A stretch of DNA of 64,000 nucleotides from Delphinus delphis (GCF_949987515.2 NC_082687.1:23544148-23608147); one strand, 5' to 3'. Shown: positions 49,445 through 60,560, counted from the first letter of the stretch. A program made the numbers and translations. Notes: generated from the sequence alone by a model not told the origin.

Positions 49445-50040
49445 TTGCCTATCATCTTCTTATTGATTCTAGGAGTATCTATATATTCCAACTACAAGCC
49501 CTTTGACAAATATAGGAATTAAAATATCTTCTTCAACTCTATCTTCTTCCACTCTGACTTGTTTTTGTATTCTCTTAAACATGATTTTTGATGAAGAGAC
49601 GTTGTCAATTTTAATGTTGCCCAATATATTACTTTCTAAACTTTAGGGTTAATGCTTTCTGTGTCTGTTTACCTTTCCCAAAGTTAAGAAGACACTTCTC
49701 TGTGTTTTTGTTTGGAAATGTTCTGGGTTTTTTACTTTAACTTTAAAATCTATAATGCATTTGGCATTGATTTTTGCATATGTTATGAGCTAGAAATCAA
49801 GATTCTTTTTTTTTTTTTTCATATGAGTATCCAATTGACCCAGCACCACTTACTGAAAAGTCTATCATTTCCCCACCGTAATGCAGTGTCAACTTTGTCA
49901 TCCATTTAATGACCATGCATGTGTGGGTCTATTTCTTGGTTCTCTGTACATACAGTTTTAACCTCTGTCTGGTAAACAGCATTGATCTGAAGCAGTCATT
50001 TCATAATTTTCAGTTTAAAAGACAACTGAGTTCATTTTTC
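49445..50040 (-). mobile_element. Old LINE-1 ORF2 fragment, minus strand
   Basis: Reverse ORF2 mid-region text: acaagccctttgacaaatat, acccagcaccacttactgaa and gtgtgggtctatttcttggt. Diverged and non-coding. Confidence 0.7.
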
Positions 50041-50092
50041 TTTCCTTTTTTTTTAAAAATAAATTTTATTCCATTTACTTATTTATTCTTGG

Positions 50093-50165
50093 CGCCTGGA
50101 CAGGGACTTGAACCCTGGGCCCTCAGATTAAAAGTCTGATGCTCTCCCAGCTGAGCTACCCAGGC
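50093..50165 (-). tRNA. tRNA-Lys(TTT) cloverleaf, possibly a retrocopy
   Basis: Read on the minus strand, 73 nt fold without a mismatch: acceptor gcctggg/tccaggc (one G-U), D stem gctc/gagc, anticodon stem tcaga/tctga with loop cttttaa (anticodon TTT, positions 34-36), T stem caggg/ccctg. The A box TAGCTCAGCTGGG and B box GGTTCAAGTCC match the Pol III consensus. The discriminator G is followed in the genome by CCA (50090-50092) and an A-rich aagaataaataagtaaatgg tail. Nuclear tRNA genes do not encode CCA, so this points to reverse transcription of a mature tRNA, though chance is possible. A T5 run lies about 35 nt downstream. Folding is intact; expression is unknown. Confidence 0.82.
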
Positions 50166-50837
50166 ACTCTCTAGCCTGTCTTACTTTAACTTAAGTATAC
50201 ATAAGTTTTAACTTAGTAGACTATTGTTTTTCATCCAAAATAAAGTACAGTTTGAACACAAGAACTGTGTAAATGTAATTATATTAAATAACTCTAATAC
50301 TATTATATATAATGTTTTAATGTCACAATTACTAAGGGAGTTTGGTTTACATTTTACAAAATAAAAACTCTCTTTTACCCCATGAGTAACCTAAATTTTG
50401 AAATGTCAGGTTTGAAACAAAATGATGCAATTCAGGCAGTGTTATTATAATCTGTTTAAAGTTATCATAGCCCCTAATAAATTATAACTGAAATATTCTA
50501 AAAACAAACAGTATTTTATTCCTTTGCAAAAGACCATCTTCTCACTATATCTATATAAACCTTATTCCAAGGATATTTTCGTTTCCTTTTTAGAAAATAT
50601 ACTGAATTTCATTAATATGCTGTAGACAGCCTGAAGTGTTAATCTCCACCTCTACCTTTAAGACTTCCGTTATGATGTACAAGGTGTATTTACCCTCTAA
50701 CCAAATAACTTTTGAGCAACGTAGTGGAGCCTCCAGTTTACATATCTTACAAAATATTTTCATTGCAGTTGCAAATTCTTATACTTTGCATTGCTGGCAA
50801 CTTTTAATGATATATATGTGGGGTTATAGATTTTATT
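50166..50837. other. Gap without recognised features
   Basis: AT-rich with no repeat hallmark or supported coding frame. Confidence 0.45.
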
Positions 50838-51734
50838 TATTTATCTTTTATTGGCGTAGAGTTGCTTTACACTGCTGTGTCAGTTTCTGCTGTACAGCAA
50901 AGTGAATCAGCCATACGTATACATACATCCCCTCTTTTTTCGATTTCCTTCCCATTTAGGTCACCACAGAGCACCGAGTAGAGTTTCCTGTGCTGTACAG
51001 TAGGTTCTCATTAATTATCTATTTTATACATATATAGTAGTGCATATATATCAATCTCAATCTCCCAATTCATCCCACCACCCCCTTCCCCCTTGGTATC
51101 CAAACGTTTGTTCTCTATGTCTGTTTCTATTTCTGCTTTGCAAATAAGATCATCTATACCATTTTTCTAGATTCCACATATATGCATTAATATATGATAT
51201 TTGTTTTTCCTTTTCTGACTTACTTCACTCTGTATGACACTCTCTAGGTCCATCCGTGTCTCTACAAATGACCCAATTTTGTTCCTTTTTATGGCTGAGT
51301 AATATTCCATTGTATATATGTGCCACATCTTCTTTATCCATTCCTCTGTTGATGGACATTTAGGTTGCTTCTATGTCCTAGCTATTGTAAATAGTGCTGC
51401 AATGAACATTGGGGTGCATGTATCTTTTCGAGTTATGGTTTCCTCTGGGTATATGCCCAGGAGTGGGATTGCTGGATCATATGGTAGTTCTGTCTTTAGT
51501 TTTTTAAGGAACCTCCATACTGTTCTCCATAGTGGCTGTATCAACTTATATTCTCACCAACAGTGTAAGAGGTTTCCCTTTTCTCCACACCCTCTCCAGC
51601 ATTATTGTTTGTAGATTTTTTGATGATGCCCATTCTGACCGGTGTGAGGTGATACCTCATTGTAGTTTTGATCTGCATTTCTCTAATAATTAGTGATATT
51701 GAGCATCTTTTCATGTGTTTGTTGGCCATCTGTA
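50838..51734 (-). mobile_element. 5'-truncated LINE-1, minus strand
   Basis: cttttattggcgtagagttg start, 3' UTR, then reverse ORF2 C-terminus (one frame gives a peptide complementary to [20 protein letters not shown] on the plus strand, an antisense artefact). Ends abruptly at 51734 in ORF2 text equivalent to ttggccatctgtacg. Confidence 0.88.
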
Positions 51735-52042
51735 CGTTTCAAGGATATTTTCATTCCAAATTATTTAAACACAACTTCCTTAGAAATATTTAGATGTGTG
51801 AAAATTTCAATGTTTAAAGTTTAGGTTTAAGTTACTTATTAATTTGAAAATATTATATCACTTCTGTTTTTTAGAACTTGGAATTTCCTATTACTAAAGG
51901 AATACATTTTTGTTATAGGAAAATCATCAAATATACATAAGTGGAAAATTTTAAAAAGAAAACCAATCTCACCTTTAGGTATCAATAATAATATAAAGCA
52001 CAGTTTGTCACTTTTTGGAGTCTGGTTATTCAGGGGACAATT
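51735..52042. other. Gap without recognised features
   Basis: AT-rich; nothing recognised. Confidence 0.45.
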
Positions 52043-52388
52043 CCTACCTGTCTTAGTCCATTTGGGCTGCTATAACAAAAAAACCATAAACTGGGTAGCT
52101 TATAAATAACAGAAATCTATTTCTCACAGTTCTGGAGGCTAGGAAGGCCAGTATCAAGGTGCCAGCAGATTCGGTGTCTGGAAAGGGCCCAATTTCTGGC
52201 TCATAGCTGGCACCTTCTTGCTGTGCCCTCACTTAGTGGAAGGGGGGAAGGGAGCTAGCTCTGCCTCTTTTACAGAGTCATTAACCTCACTCACTAGGGC
52301 TCTGTCCTTACGACCTAATCACCTCCCTGAAGCCCCACCTGGGGGTAAGGATTCTAAGGGGACAGAAACATTCAGACTGTAGCAATAC
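52043..52388 (-). mobile_element. MaLR-type LTR (MLT1/MST-like), minus strand
   Basis: tgtcttagtccatttgggct, ctcacagttctggaggctag, ggtgccagcagattcggtgt, gacctaatcacctccctgaa and gaaacattcagactgtagca: a nearly complete LTR in reverse. Non-coding solo LTR of an ancient ERVL-MaLR family. Confidence 0.85.
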
Positions 52389-52479
52389 CCAAACACCTCG
52401 ACTCCAACACCAACTCCTGTTACCATGTCAGGAGCGAGCAAACATCTGGGTCATCAGCCACCTGAGGAAAGCCCTTCAC

Positions 52480-53400
52480 TTCCTTCATTCACTCATTCAT
52501 TCCACAAATATGCATTAAGAACTGATTACATGCCAGGTACCCTGGTAGGTGTTAGGGGTACAAATAAAGTGAATAAACAGAACAGACAGGGTCCTTTCCC
52601 TCCACAGAGTCCATTACCTAGTGAGAGCAGTCAACATCAATAAAATAATCTCACAAACGATGTAAAATGACAACTATGATATCTATTTCTTACAACAGGA
52701 CAGTAAGAGGGTAGAGTAGGGAATATGACTCAACCAAGGTCTGAGGAAACTTTTCCAGAGGGAGAGATGGGTGACCCGAGATCTGAAGGGTGGGCAGGAA
52801 TGAACCAGCCCCAATAAAACAAAAGGAAAGTCACACAAGGGAGATAGCAGCATGCCAGGTGCAGGAACAGAAAGAACATAGAGGCCCTGGAGGGGAAAGG
52901 AAAAAGAGTGTGTTTGAGGAACCGGAAGAAGGTCTGAGTGATTGAGCACAGAAGGAGATGGGTAAGTGGTCCAGATGAGGCTGGATGGACACCTGTGGAG
53001 GGGAGAGGCCACTCACATCTGGTTGGCCACGTTAAGGATGTTGGTTTTTATCCTATGCTCAATGGGCAGCCATTGAAGTGATTATATTTGTGCTTTACAA
53101 TGATTTCTCTGGCTGAAAAGTGGAGAATCTATGGGGCAGGGGAAAAAGGAACCAGATACATTAAGCATATGACCAAAAATCCAAGAGAGAGAGGAAGTAG
53201 CTTGAAAAGAAGTGGTAGTACAGAAATGGATGGAATGGAAAAATAATCCATAGACAAGCTCATCTACATTTGGTAGTGGGTTGGTAATGGAAGACAATAA
53301 AGGAAGATGTAAAGAGTGACTCCAAGAGAAACTGGAGTTGATTTGGTGAGAGTTGAGGAAGAGATCATGATTCTGATTTGGTTGATTTTTGTAGAGCAAA
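52480..53400 (-). mobile_element. Ancient interspersed repeat (L2-age), probable L2, minus strand
   Basis: cattcactcattcattccac, aatatgcattaagaactgat, catgccaggtaccctggtag, then gaaggtctgagtgattgagc, aaggatgttggtttttatcc and caatgggcagccattgaagt. This order is a widespread ancient mammalian repeat; L2 in reverse fits best at the left end, but the family is not certain. Frames here up to 109 codons are repeat-derived. Confidence 0.5.
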
Positions 53401-53864
53401 GTGGCATGTAAAGAAGGCAGTTATATTTACAGGTTGGTGGTTCAGAAGAGAGAACTGGGCTGGGGATGAAAATTTGTGAAGTGTCAAATACCACCCACGT
53501 GAGAAAGTATAGGATGAGAAGAGTGGTGGGCTAGACTTTACAATGCCAAGGGCCAGTAAAAGAAGAGCCTGCAAAGAAATCTGAGTGGAGCAGGGAGATA
53601 GGAAGGTTCAAACCTGTGATGTCTCAGAGGCCAAGGTTCTGAGAGTTTTAGGAAGGCGTGAAAATTCTCCTCTGATTTAGTGACGTGGGGGTCATGACCT
53701 TGGAAAATATAAGCGAGAAAGTGGGATGGAAGCCAAGGTGAAGCAGATTGAAGAGTAAGGGAGGATGAACAAGAGATAGAAACTATAGCAACACTCAACA
53801 GAAGTCTGGCTGTGAAAGAGGAGAGAAAAGCTGGTAGAGAAAAAGGTAGCTAAAAAGCAATATA

Positions 53865-53990
53865 TGGGGGCGGGTAGTGGTGGGAGATTGGGATTGACAT
53901 ATATACACTAATATGCATAAAACAGATAACTAATAAGAACTTGCTGTATAAAAAATAAAATAAAGTTCAAAACAAAACAAAACTAAATGT
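53865..53990 (+). mobile_element. LINE-1 3' UTR fragment
   Basis: gggattgacatatatacact, aaacagataactaataagaa, ctgtataaaaaataaaataa: the last part of an L1 3' UTR. Confidence 0.75.
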
Positions 53991-54011
53991 GCAGGGACTA
54001 AAATACCTACA

Positions 54012-54198
54012 GAGGGACTTCCCTGGCAATGCAGTAGTTAAGACTCCACGCTCTCAAAGCACGGGGCCCGGGTTCGATCCCTGGTCTGGGAACTGGATCC
54101 CACACACATGCCGTAACTAAGAGTTCACATGCCACAACTAGGGAGCCCGCCTGCCGCAACTAAGACCCGATGCAACCAAATAAATAAATTTTTTTAAA
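54012..54198 (+). mobile_element. Short old CHR-type SINE
   Basis: gagggacttccctggcaatg head, B box GGTTCGATCCC, aactaagacccgatgcaacc, then AAATAAATAAATTTTTTTAAAA. Confidence 0.88.
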
Positions 54199-54530
54199 AG
54201 GCAATATACGTTGTAGAGGATTTTTTACATTGTTTTGTCTTAAGAGATGTGAGTATATTTAAAATGGAATGGATAATTTCACTCAGTTTCCAGTTAACAC
54301 TGAAGAGAACTGTAGTCTGTTGCCTACAATCCTTTTGTCAAATACAGTGCAGCCAACTTTCATTTTAATGTTATGGTAGTTTATTCAGAGGAACAGTGCT
54401 AACATTCAGAGAGAATTAAATAATCTGTACCTGCATGTTATCAGCAATTTCATATAAGATTCCTCTCACAATAGCTGTTTGAAAAGGCATCATAGTAATG
54501 GCTCCTTTCCATTTAAAAAAAAGAGTTGGG

Positions 54531-54721
54531 GGGCTTCCCTGGTGGCGCAGTGGTTGAGAGTCCGCCTGCTGATGCAGGGGACACGGGTTCGTGCCCCGGT
54601 CCGGGAAGATCCCACATGCTGTGGAGCAGCTGGGCCCGTGAGCCATGGCCGCTGAGCCTGTGCGTCTGGAGCTTGTGCTCCGCAGCGGGAGAGGCCACAA
54701 CAGTGAGAGGCCCGCGTACCG

Positions 54722-54745
<24 letters not shown>
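54531..54745 (+). mobile_element. CHR-type SINE, youngest form with A33-class tail
   Basis: gggcttccctggtggcgcag head, B box GGTTCGTGCCC, agtgagaggcccgcgtaccg, then a pure A run. The exact 16-bp target duplication aaaaaaaagagttggg lies at 54515-54530 and 54746-54761. The long uninterrupted tail and near-consensus body make this one of the youngest insertions in the window. Confidence 0.96.
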
Positions 54746-54756
<11 letters not shown>

Positions 54757-54812
54757 TTGGGTGTGTATGCGTGTGCGTGTATGTGAATGTACACCCTATC
54801 AGAACATGGTGG

Positions 54813-54871
54813 TATCAAACAAAATTTGGCAAACTACAGCCCTTTGGCTAAGTCTGGCTACTTGTTTTTTT
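54813..54871 (+). mobile_element. hAT fossil (MER58-like), part 1, split by a SINE
   Basis: aaatttggcaaactacagcc and ctttggctaagtctggctac are the left end of the same family as at 25.1 kb; the rest follows the SINE at 55215. Confidence 0.6.
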
Positions 54872-55214
54872 TTGTTTTTTTAATTTATTTTTGGCTGCAT
54901 TGGGTCTTCATTGCTGTGCACGGGTTTTCTCTAGTTGTGGCAAGTGGGGGTTACTCTTTGCTGTGGTGCACAGGCTTCTCATTGCAGTGGCTTCTCCTGG
55001 TGCAGGGCACGGGTTCTAGGTGCACAGGCTTCAGTAGTTGTGGCACGTGGGCTCAGTAGTTGTGGCTTGCAGGCTCTAGAGTGCAGGCTAAGTAGTTGTG
55101 GCGCACGGGCTTAGTTCCTCCACAGAATGTGGGCTCTTCCCAGCCCAGGGCTCAAACCCTTGTCTCCTGCATTGGCAGGAGGATTCCCAATCACTGCGCC
55201 ACCAGGGACGTCCC
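54872..55214 (-). mobile_element. CHR-type SINE, long form, minus strand
   Basis: aatttatttttggctgcatt to caccagggacgtccc. A loose target duplication, acttgttttttt on the left and atttgttttttt on the right, flanks it. Confidence 0.92.
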
Positions 55215-55330
55215 ACTATTTGTTTTTTTAAATAAAGTTTTATTGCAACACACACCAGCGATACAATTACATAGAGAGTATTTAGATATAGAGAGAAGAG
55301 ATCATTTATAGGGTGATGTTCTTGAAAAGA
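55215..55330 (+). mobile_element. hAT fossil (MER58-like), part 2
   Basis: aaataaagttttattgcaac and acacaccagcgatacaatta continue the element from 54871; its right half degrades. Confidence 0.55.
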
Positions 55331-55574
55331 TGCAATGGCATGAAATCCAAAGCATAAGTGGAGGGACTGACCTCTCATAACAGGAAAGCAATGCCTTTCA
55401 TTTGCCGTGGGAAGGGGGGAGTAGCAGGACTGAAGATGGTATGTAGGTTTGCACGTTTGATGGCTAGTGGCTGAAGGAGTTTCCATCTGAGCACTTTGGC
55501 TTTCTGATGAAACTATAAGATCTTTGGCTGATGGAGGGTTTGGACATTTGAGATATCTGAAGCTGGTTTAAGAA

Positions 55575-56040
55575 TTATTGCAAGCATCATTCATAATAGC
55601 CAAAAAGTAGAAACAATCCAAATGTCCATCATCTGATAAATGGATAAGACAAATGTGAAATAGCCATATAATGCAATAGTATTTAACATTTAATGTTTAA
55701 CATTATAAAGGAATGAAGTACTGATGCATGCTACAATAACGGAAAAACCTTGACAACATTATGCTGAGAGGAACCAGTCCCAGAAGGTCACATGTTGTAT
55801 GATTCCATTTATATGAAATGTCCAAAGGAGGCAAATCCATAGAAACAGAAAGATTACTGGTTGTCAGGGATGCAGGGGAGGAGGAATGGGGTTTCTTTTC
55901 GGGGTGATGAAATATTCTGAAATTAGAGAGCGGTGAGGTTGAAGAATTTTGTGAATATACTAAAATCACTGAATTCTATATTTTAAAAATGTGAATTTTA
56001 TGGTAGGTGAATTATATCTCAATAAAGCTGTTGTTTAATA
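55575..56040 (+). mobile_element. Old LINE-1 3' end
   Basis: catcattcataatagccaaa, aatgtccatcatctgataaa, tgtatgattccatttatatg, ggttgtcagggatgcagggg, and the end gtgaattatatctcaataaa: a diverged L1 ORF2 terminus and 3' UTR in sense. Confidence 0.8.
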
Positions 56041-56888
56041 AAAAGAAGACAGAAAGAAAGAAAACTTTTTGCAGAGAATATAGTGCACTGTCCAGATAAA
56101 GGAAGTGGGATTGCCAGGTACCAGAGACATCCATGAAGCTAATGAAGCTGGCTGCACAGGTCCCCACGAGAGTAGGGAGCTGCTGGGAGAGGTTGGGTGT
56201 CCTAGTTGGGAGGGGAAGTTAGGATGCACTCGGAAAGCATATCTGTGTAAGGATTCTGGCAAATTATCATAGAGGTCTCAAAAGAAAGGCAACTGTATCT
56301 CAAAGGCGCCAGTAATTTGTTCCTTATTCATTTCCTCATTCTAGATTCATATTCATCGTAATTTTTAATTTGTAATTGTATATTCTTTTCCTTTAAAATG
56401 ACTCCCCAAACTGTATATGCTTCAGGTTCCAGAAGACCAAGATCTGCCCCTGCAGAGAGCTGAGGATCTATCTATTTGAGGTCACTGACCATGAATTTAC
56501 AGTGACATCACTGTTTCTGTTGTGTAACTTTCTCCAACAGCGCTTGGCTGTTTGGGTGCAGAAGAAAGTGCAGTCAGGTTCACCCAGTGTTGGGGTTTTG
56601 TGAGTCGGAAGCGTGTTATTAAAAATGTGGACCGCAAAATTCAAATTGGATAAGGGGGGGGGAGTGAAGGCGGAGAGGTCTGATGGGATATGCGAAAGCA
56701 GAGGTGTCAACAGGCTAGAAAGCTGTTGGAGAAGAAAGATTACAGAGGAAGAACTTGAAAGATCAAGTTGGAAGACGCGTAGCTGGAGTGGGCTGCTGGA
56801 GGTGAATGACAAAGTCCACAGAGGGGTGATGGTTTGAGGCGATTTGAAGGCCATGGGAGGTGACAATTGGCACTTGCTCTGAGGAAAA
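56041..56888. other. Gap without recognised features
   Basis: No supported gene; the 132-codon minus-strand frame at 56468-56866 is low-complexity serine/proline-rich with no recognisable domain. Confidence 0.45.
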
Positions 56889-57400
56889 GTCTAAACTCTA
56901 AGAAGATCTCCAGGCCTCAGCACAACCTGTCCCTTGTCTGCTTCTGTCACCTTACCCAGTCCAATGTCCCTCTCACTCATCTCCCTGCTGCCTTCATTCA
57001 GGTCCTCCGGAGTTTCTTCCAGCCTGAGGATTTAGACACCTGGTAGTTTCTCTGTTGCCTGGAATACTCTTCTCTGAGGCTTGGCCAGGCCATTTCTACT
57101 CACCCTGAGGATCTCAGTTTAAAGTCAGTTCCTCAGGGAAGTCTTTCCCCACATACCCATCCTTCTCCCAGGGGGTAGAGCCTCCAGTTGTATGCCCAGG
57201 TAAGACTCTTTGTTTTTCCTTCACAGCATTTATCAACTGTATTGTAGAAGTTAAGGGGCTAATGACTAGTAAAATGCTCTTCTCTAGAATAAAGGAGTGA
57301 GGTAATAGGTCTGGCTAACCTCCCTATTATATCCTGGGTCCTCAAGAACTTGTATATACAAAGACATTCCATAAATATTTGTTGTATGAATGAAATTTAA
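56889..57400 (+). mobile_element. L2 LINE 3' fragment
   Basis: ggcctcagcacaacctgtcc, tctctgttgcctggaatact, cagttcctcagggaagtctt, cacagcatttatcaactgta, then cataaatatttgttgtatga: L2 in sense to its end. Confidence 0.82.
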
Positions 57401-57693
57401 GATACTGATGTGTAGTAGTGTTTTCCAGCATACCTTTTAACATATAAGGATACAAAATGTAATTTTACAGATCATCTAAAAATGGCATATAATGTAAAGA
57501 TAAAGCCAATTTCCTTTCTAACATACATACATGAAGACATATCTATCTTCAACCTCTCCTCACTTATTTGATCTCTAGAAATATAAATCTCAAACAACAT
57601 AGTCGAAGATAAGGGAAAATACTTAATGATTTCTTATATGGAAATGAGATCATTGAATCCCTTATTTGAAATAATGAAAAAGATTACTGGGTA
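57401..57693. other. Gap without recognised features
   Basis: AT-rich, nothing recognised. Confidence 0.45.
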
Positions 57694-57695
57694 TA

Positions 57696-57989
57696 CAGTC
57701 GGTCCTTCCATATCCTTGGGTTCCTCATCCGAGGAGCGAACCAACCTCGGGTGGGAAATACTCGGAAAAAATCCAGAAAGTTCCAAAAAGCAAAACTTGA
57801 ATTTGCTGCATGCTAGCAACAATTTACATAGCATTTACATTGTATTAGGTATTATAAGTAATTAGAGATGATTTATAGTATAAAGATGTGAATACTACAC
57901 CATCTTATACAAGGAAATTGAGCAGCAAAGGATTTTGGTATGGGGAGGGGTCCTGAAACCCATTCCCCAGGGATAAGGAGGGATGACTG
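57696..57989 (+). mobile_element. MER2-like TcMar-Tigger DNA transposon
   Basis: Starts cagtcggtccttccatatcc, carries ttccaaaaagcaaaacttga and gcatttacattgtattaggt, and ends ggataaggagggatgactg. The ends form imperfect terminal inverted repeats and are flanked by TA on both sides (57694-57695 and 57990-57991), the mark of mariner-type insertion. Non-autonomous, with no transposase. Confidence 0.9.
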
Positions 57990-57994
57990 TATTA

Positions 57995-58162
57995 CAGTCT
58001 TCCATTAAAAAGAATCTGAAAAAGCATATATGTATATATATACACATATATACACACACACACATACATAAACACACATGTGTATCACTGAATCACTATA
58101 CCATACACCTGAAACTAAAACAACAATTGTAAATAAACTATACTTCAATTTAAAAAAGAAAG
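57995..58162 (+). mobile_element. LINE-1 3' UTR with (TA/CA) tract
   Basis: ttaaaaagaatctgaaaaag, an (AT)/(AC) tract at 58026-58075, tcactgaatcactataccat, aataaactatacttcaattt. Similar to the 1-275 copy. Confidence 0.8.
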
Positions 58163-58167
58163 AACTT

Positions 58168-58300
58168 TAGGGATTTCCCTGTCTGTCCAGTAGTCAAGAA
58201 TTCCTCTTCCACTGCAGGGGGCATGGGTTCCAGCCCTGGTTGGGGCACTAAGATCCTGCATGCCACATGGGTGTGGCCAAAAAAAAAGAAAAAGAGACAG
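58168..58300 (+). mobile_element. Short old CHR-type SINE
   Basis: agggatttccctgtctgtcc head, a degenerate GGTTCCAGCCC B box, ending gtgtggccaaaaaaaaagaa. Confidence 0.82.
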
Positions 58301-58638
58301 ACACAGAGATTTAAAAAAAGGACTTCATAACAGGAGTGGAGGAAGTGGTAAATTATCTAGCCAACAGTTAACTATGAAAGAGTGGACTAGTCTTAGCAAT
58401 GTTAATTATAAATACTTTGACTTAGTGTACAGACACACTGCCTGTGGGAGAAGTGGAAAATGAATTCAGTGATTTATTTTCATTTGCACGCTTGTGGTAA
58501 AACCTGAGTTCACATAAAAATTGCTTTGGTTTATGAACTGCCATAAAAATTACACTCACTTGTATTCTAAAAAGCCTTAAAATGTAAGAAAAACAATGAA
58601 CCCCCTTTGCTTGTTTTTTCTCTCTCAATTCTCCTTAC
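58301..58638. other. Gap without recognised features
   Basis: No repeat hallmark or supported gene. Confidence 0.45.
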
Positions 58639-58985
58639 GGTTATCCCTTTGATCCTTCACAAAACAAGTCTGATTCTCTTCTTCACAACATCTTTCAAAT
58701 CTCTGGCTAGCTGCCTCTTTAAGGAAGACTTGTCTCATCCTATCTGACCTAGTCCCACCCTGGTTATTCTTCTAATTTACTGTGTTTATTTCCCCCAGGG
58801 CACAACATTTATCACAATCTGTACTTGTGTTGACCCCTGTTTACTATGCAACGCAGCCACAGAAATGTCACTTCCATGAGGGCAGAGACCTCTAGTTCTC
58901 ACCACCCCAGCACCTAATTTCCTACAACTGTACAAGCTTTTCAAACTCAGAGGAACTCCTGAAAGTGAATGTTGTATTAACAAGA
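58639..58985 (+). mobile_element. L2 LINE fragment
   Basis: gctgcctctttaaggaagac, ctaatttactgtgtttattt, cacaacatttatcacaatct, cacttccatgagggcagaga and cccagcacctaatttcct in L2 order. Confidence 0.72.
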
Positions 58986-59349
58986 AAATGCCTGAGGTTA
59001 TTTTTTCCAGAAACGTTCACTTATCTCCTACTATTTTTAGCACTTTTATCTGATTATTTATATTACCTTCCAAAATTTGTGTGAGGGCTTTGTTTTCCAT
59101 AAATAAACTGGAAAAGATATTTCTATTACAGGATCGTGTTAAACTCAGGACCACGTATCATAATTGTAAAGCACACGCAAGAAAGCAAATAGCGCTAAGA
59201 CATCCAGTAAGTTTCCCTTTTCTGGTCCAACACCCCAAAGGTAGATTTTAAACAAATGCCAAGTCAAGTGGAAGAAACTGGCAACAAATGGAGGGAGTGT
59301 GAGACTTCAAAATGTCCCAGAGATCGATTCAACCAAATCCTTTGGCCCC
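58986..59349. other. Transition into the CpG island, no feature seen
   Basis: AT-rich DNA that changes to GC-rich at about 59350. No repeat recognised. Confidence 0.5.
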
Positions 59350-59835
59350 GCTAAGCGTTCCCACACCACTCAGGCAAGGCTGCTCCGGGGACCAGCCCAC
59401 ACCAGCCCGGAAGGGTCCCCCTCTGCCCTCCGCTCCAGGCTGGTCGCCTTAGCGCGTTCCCCCGAGTCCTCGCCCTCCTGGTCCCTGCCCTTCAGACTCG
59501 CGGGCAGGGATCCGGGGGTCGCAGACTCTCCAGGGCGCGCGGTCTCCCTCCGGGCTGTTTTGCTTTGCGCGCTGTCAAGTACAAACACCCCAGCCCCTCC
59601 CCCTCCAACTCCTGATCTCGAGCACAGTACTAACTCCGAACTGACTGACACTCGGCTGAGCCAAGATGGCAATCTCCAGACTTGAACATTCGAAGGTTCC
59701 TCGCTCCGCCCGGAGCCCGAGCCCCGGCGGCACCGCCCTCGCCGAGGCCTCGCCGCCTTCCCCGGCGAGCAGGCCGCCGGGGGCTCCGGTCTCCACGGCC
59801 GCCGGGCGGCCGAGGACCCCTCTCTAGCTTTCCGA

Positions 59836-59854
59836 ACTACAGATCCCAGGGTGC
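59836..59854 (+). promoter_or_regulatory. ZNF143/Staf-type binding motif
   Basis: The sequence ACTACAGATCCCAGGGTGC fits the known ZNF143 promoter motif ACTACAnnTCCCAGnrTGC at all core positions. ZNF143 binds such sites close to starts of CpG-island promoters. It is 1.1 kb upstream of the ATG. Confidence 0.75.
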
Positions 59855-60457
59855 CTCTCGGACTCCCGCTCCCTCCCTCTCTCGCTCCCTCCCTCCGTGC
59901 GTCTCCTCCTCCCTGGCCCTTGTTTTGGCTGGAAGCGCTCCGGCGGAGTTAGAGAAAGTCTGGGCAGAAACCGCAGCCGGCCCGAACGTGGGAAGGGGAG
60001 GAGGAAAGGAAGAGGGAGCCGGGAGGCCGGGAGAGGGAGGGATCGGGGCCGGGGGCCAGGCCGCTCAGAACCTGCCGCGCGCCCGGGGGTGGGGGAGGCG
60101 GCGCGGGAGGAGCGCGAGGGGACTGGACGGTGGGCTCTGTCCCCGCAGCCAAGCAGTCGAGAGCTTCGTTCCTTCGCCGCCCTCCGCCCTCTCTCTCCCG
60201 CGGCGGCGGCGAGCGCGGACCCACCCTCCAGCGGGACCTCTGCCCTGCCCAGCGACGCCGAGCCGGCGGCTCCCTCCGTGGCCCTGGACCAGCCCTGCGC
60301 CCGCTGTCCACGGGACCCTCGCGGCTTCCCCTTTCCTCCCGGCTGCCCAGGCGCCGCGGGGAAGTGACCCACCCTCCCGCGAGGAGGGGGAAGGAGAGGA
60401 TCGCGCAGGGCGCACCGAAACCGAGAGCGGGCGAGCCGGAGTGGGCACCGCGCAGGG

Positions 60458-60458
60458 C

Positions 60459-60493
<35 letters not shown>
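60458..60493 (+). repeat. (TG)n microsatellite in GAB1 5' region
   Basis: About 16 TG units, followed by an imperfect gagagtgtgggtgtgcgcgc stretch, about 440 bases upstream of the start codon. Confidence 0.95.
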
Positions 60494-60494
<1 letters not shown>

Positions 60495-60560
60495 AGTGTG
60501 GGTGTGCGCGCGTGCAGCGTCGTGTCTGTCTAGAGAGCGCTCTGGGAGGTCCCGTCCCGA

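Noticed and set aside
52683..53798. Cluster of minus-strand frames that looked like a gene
   Set aside because: The DNA matches an ancient interspersed repeat spread through mammalian genomes; the frames are short and overlapping in different phases.
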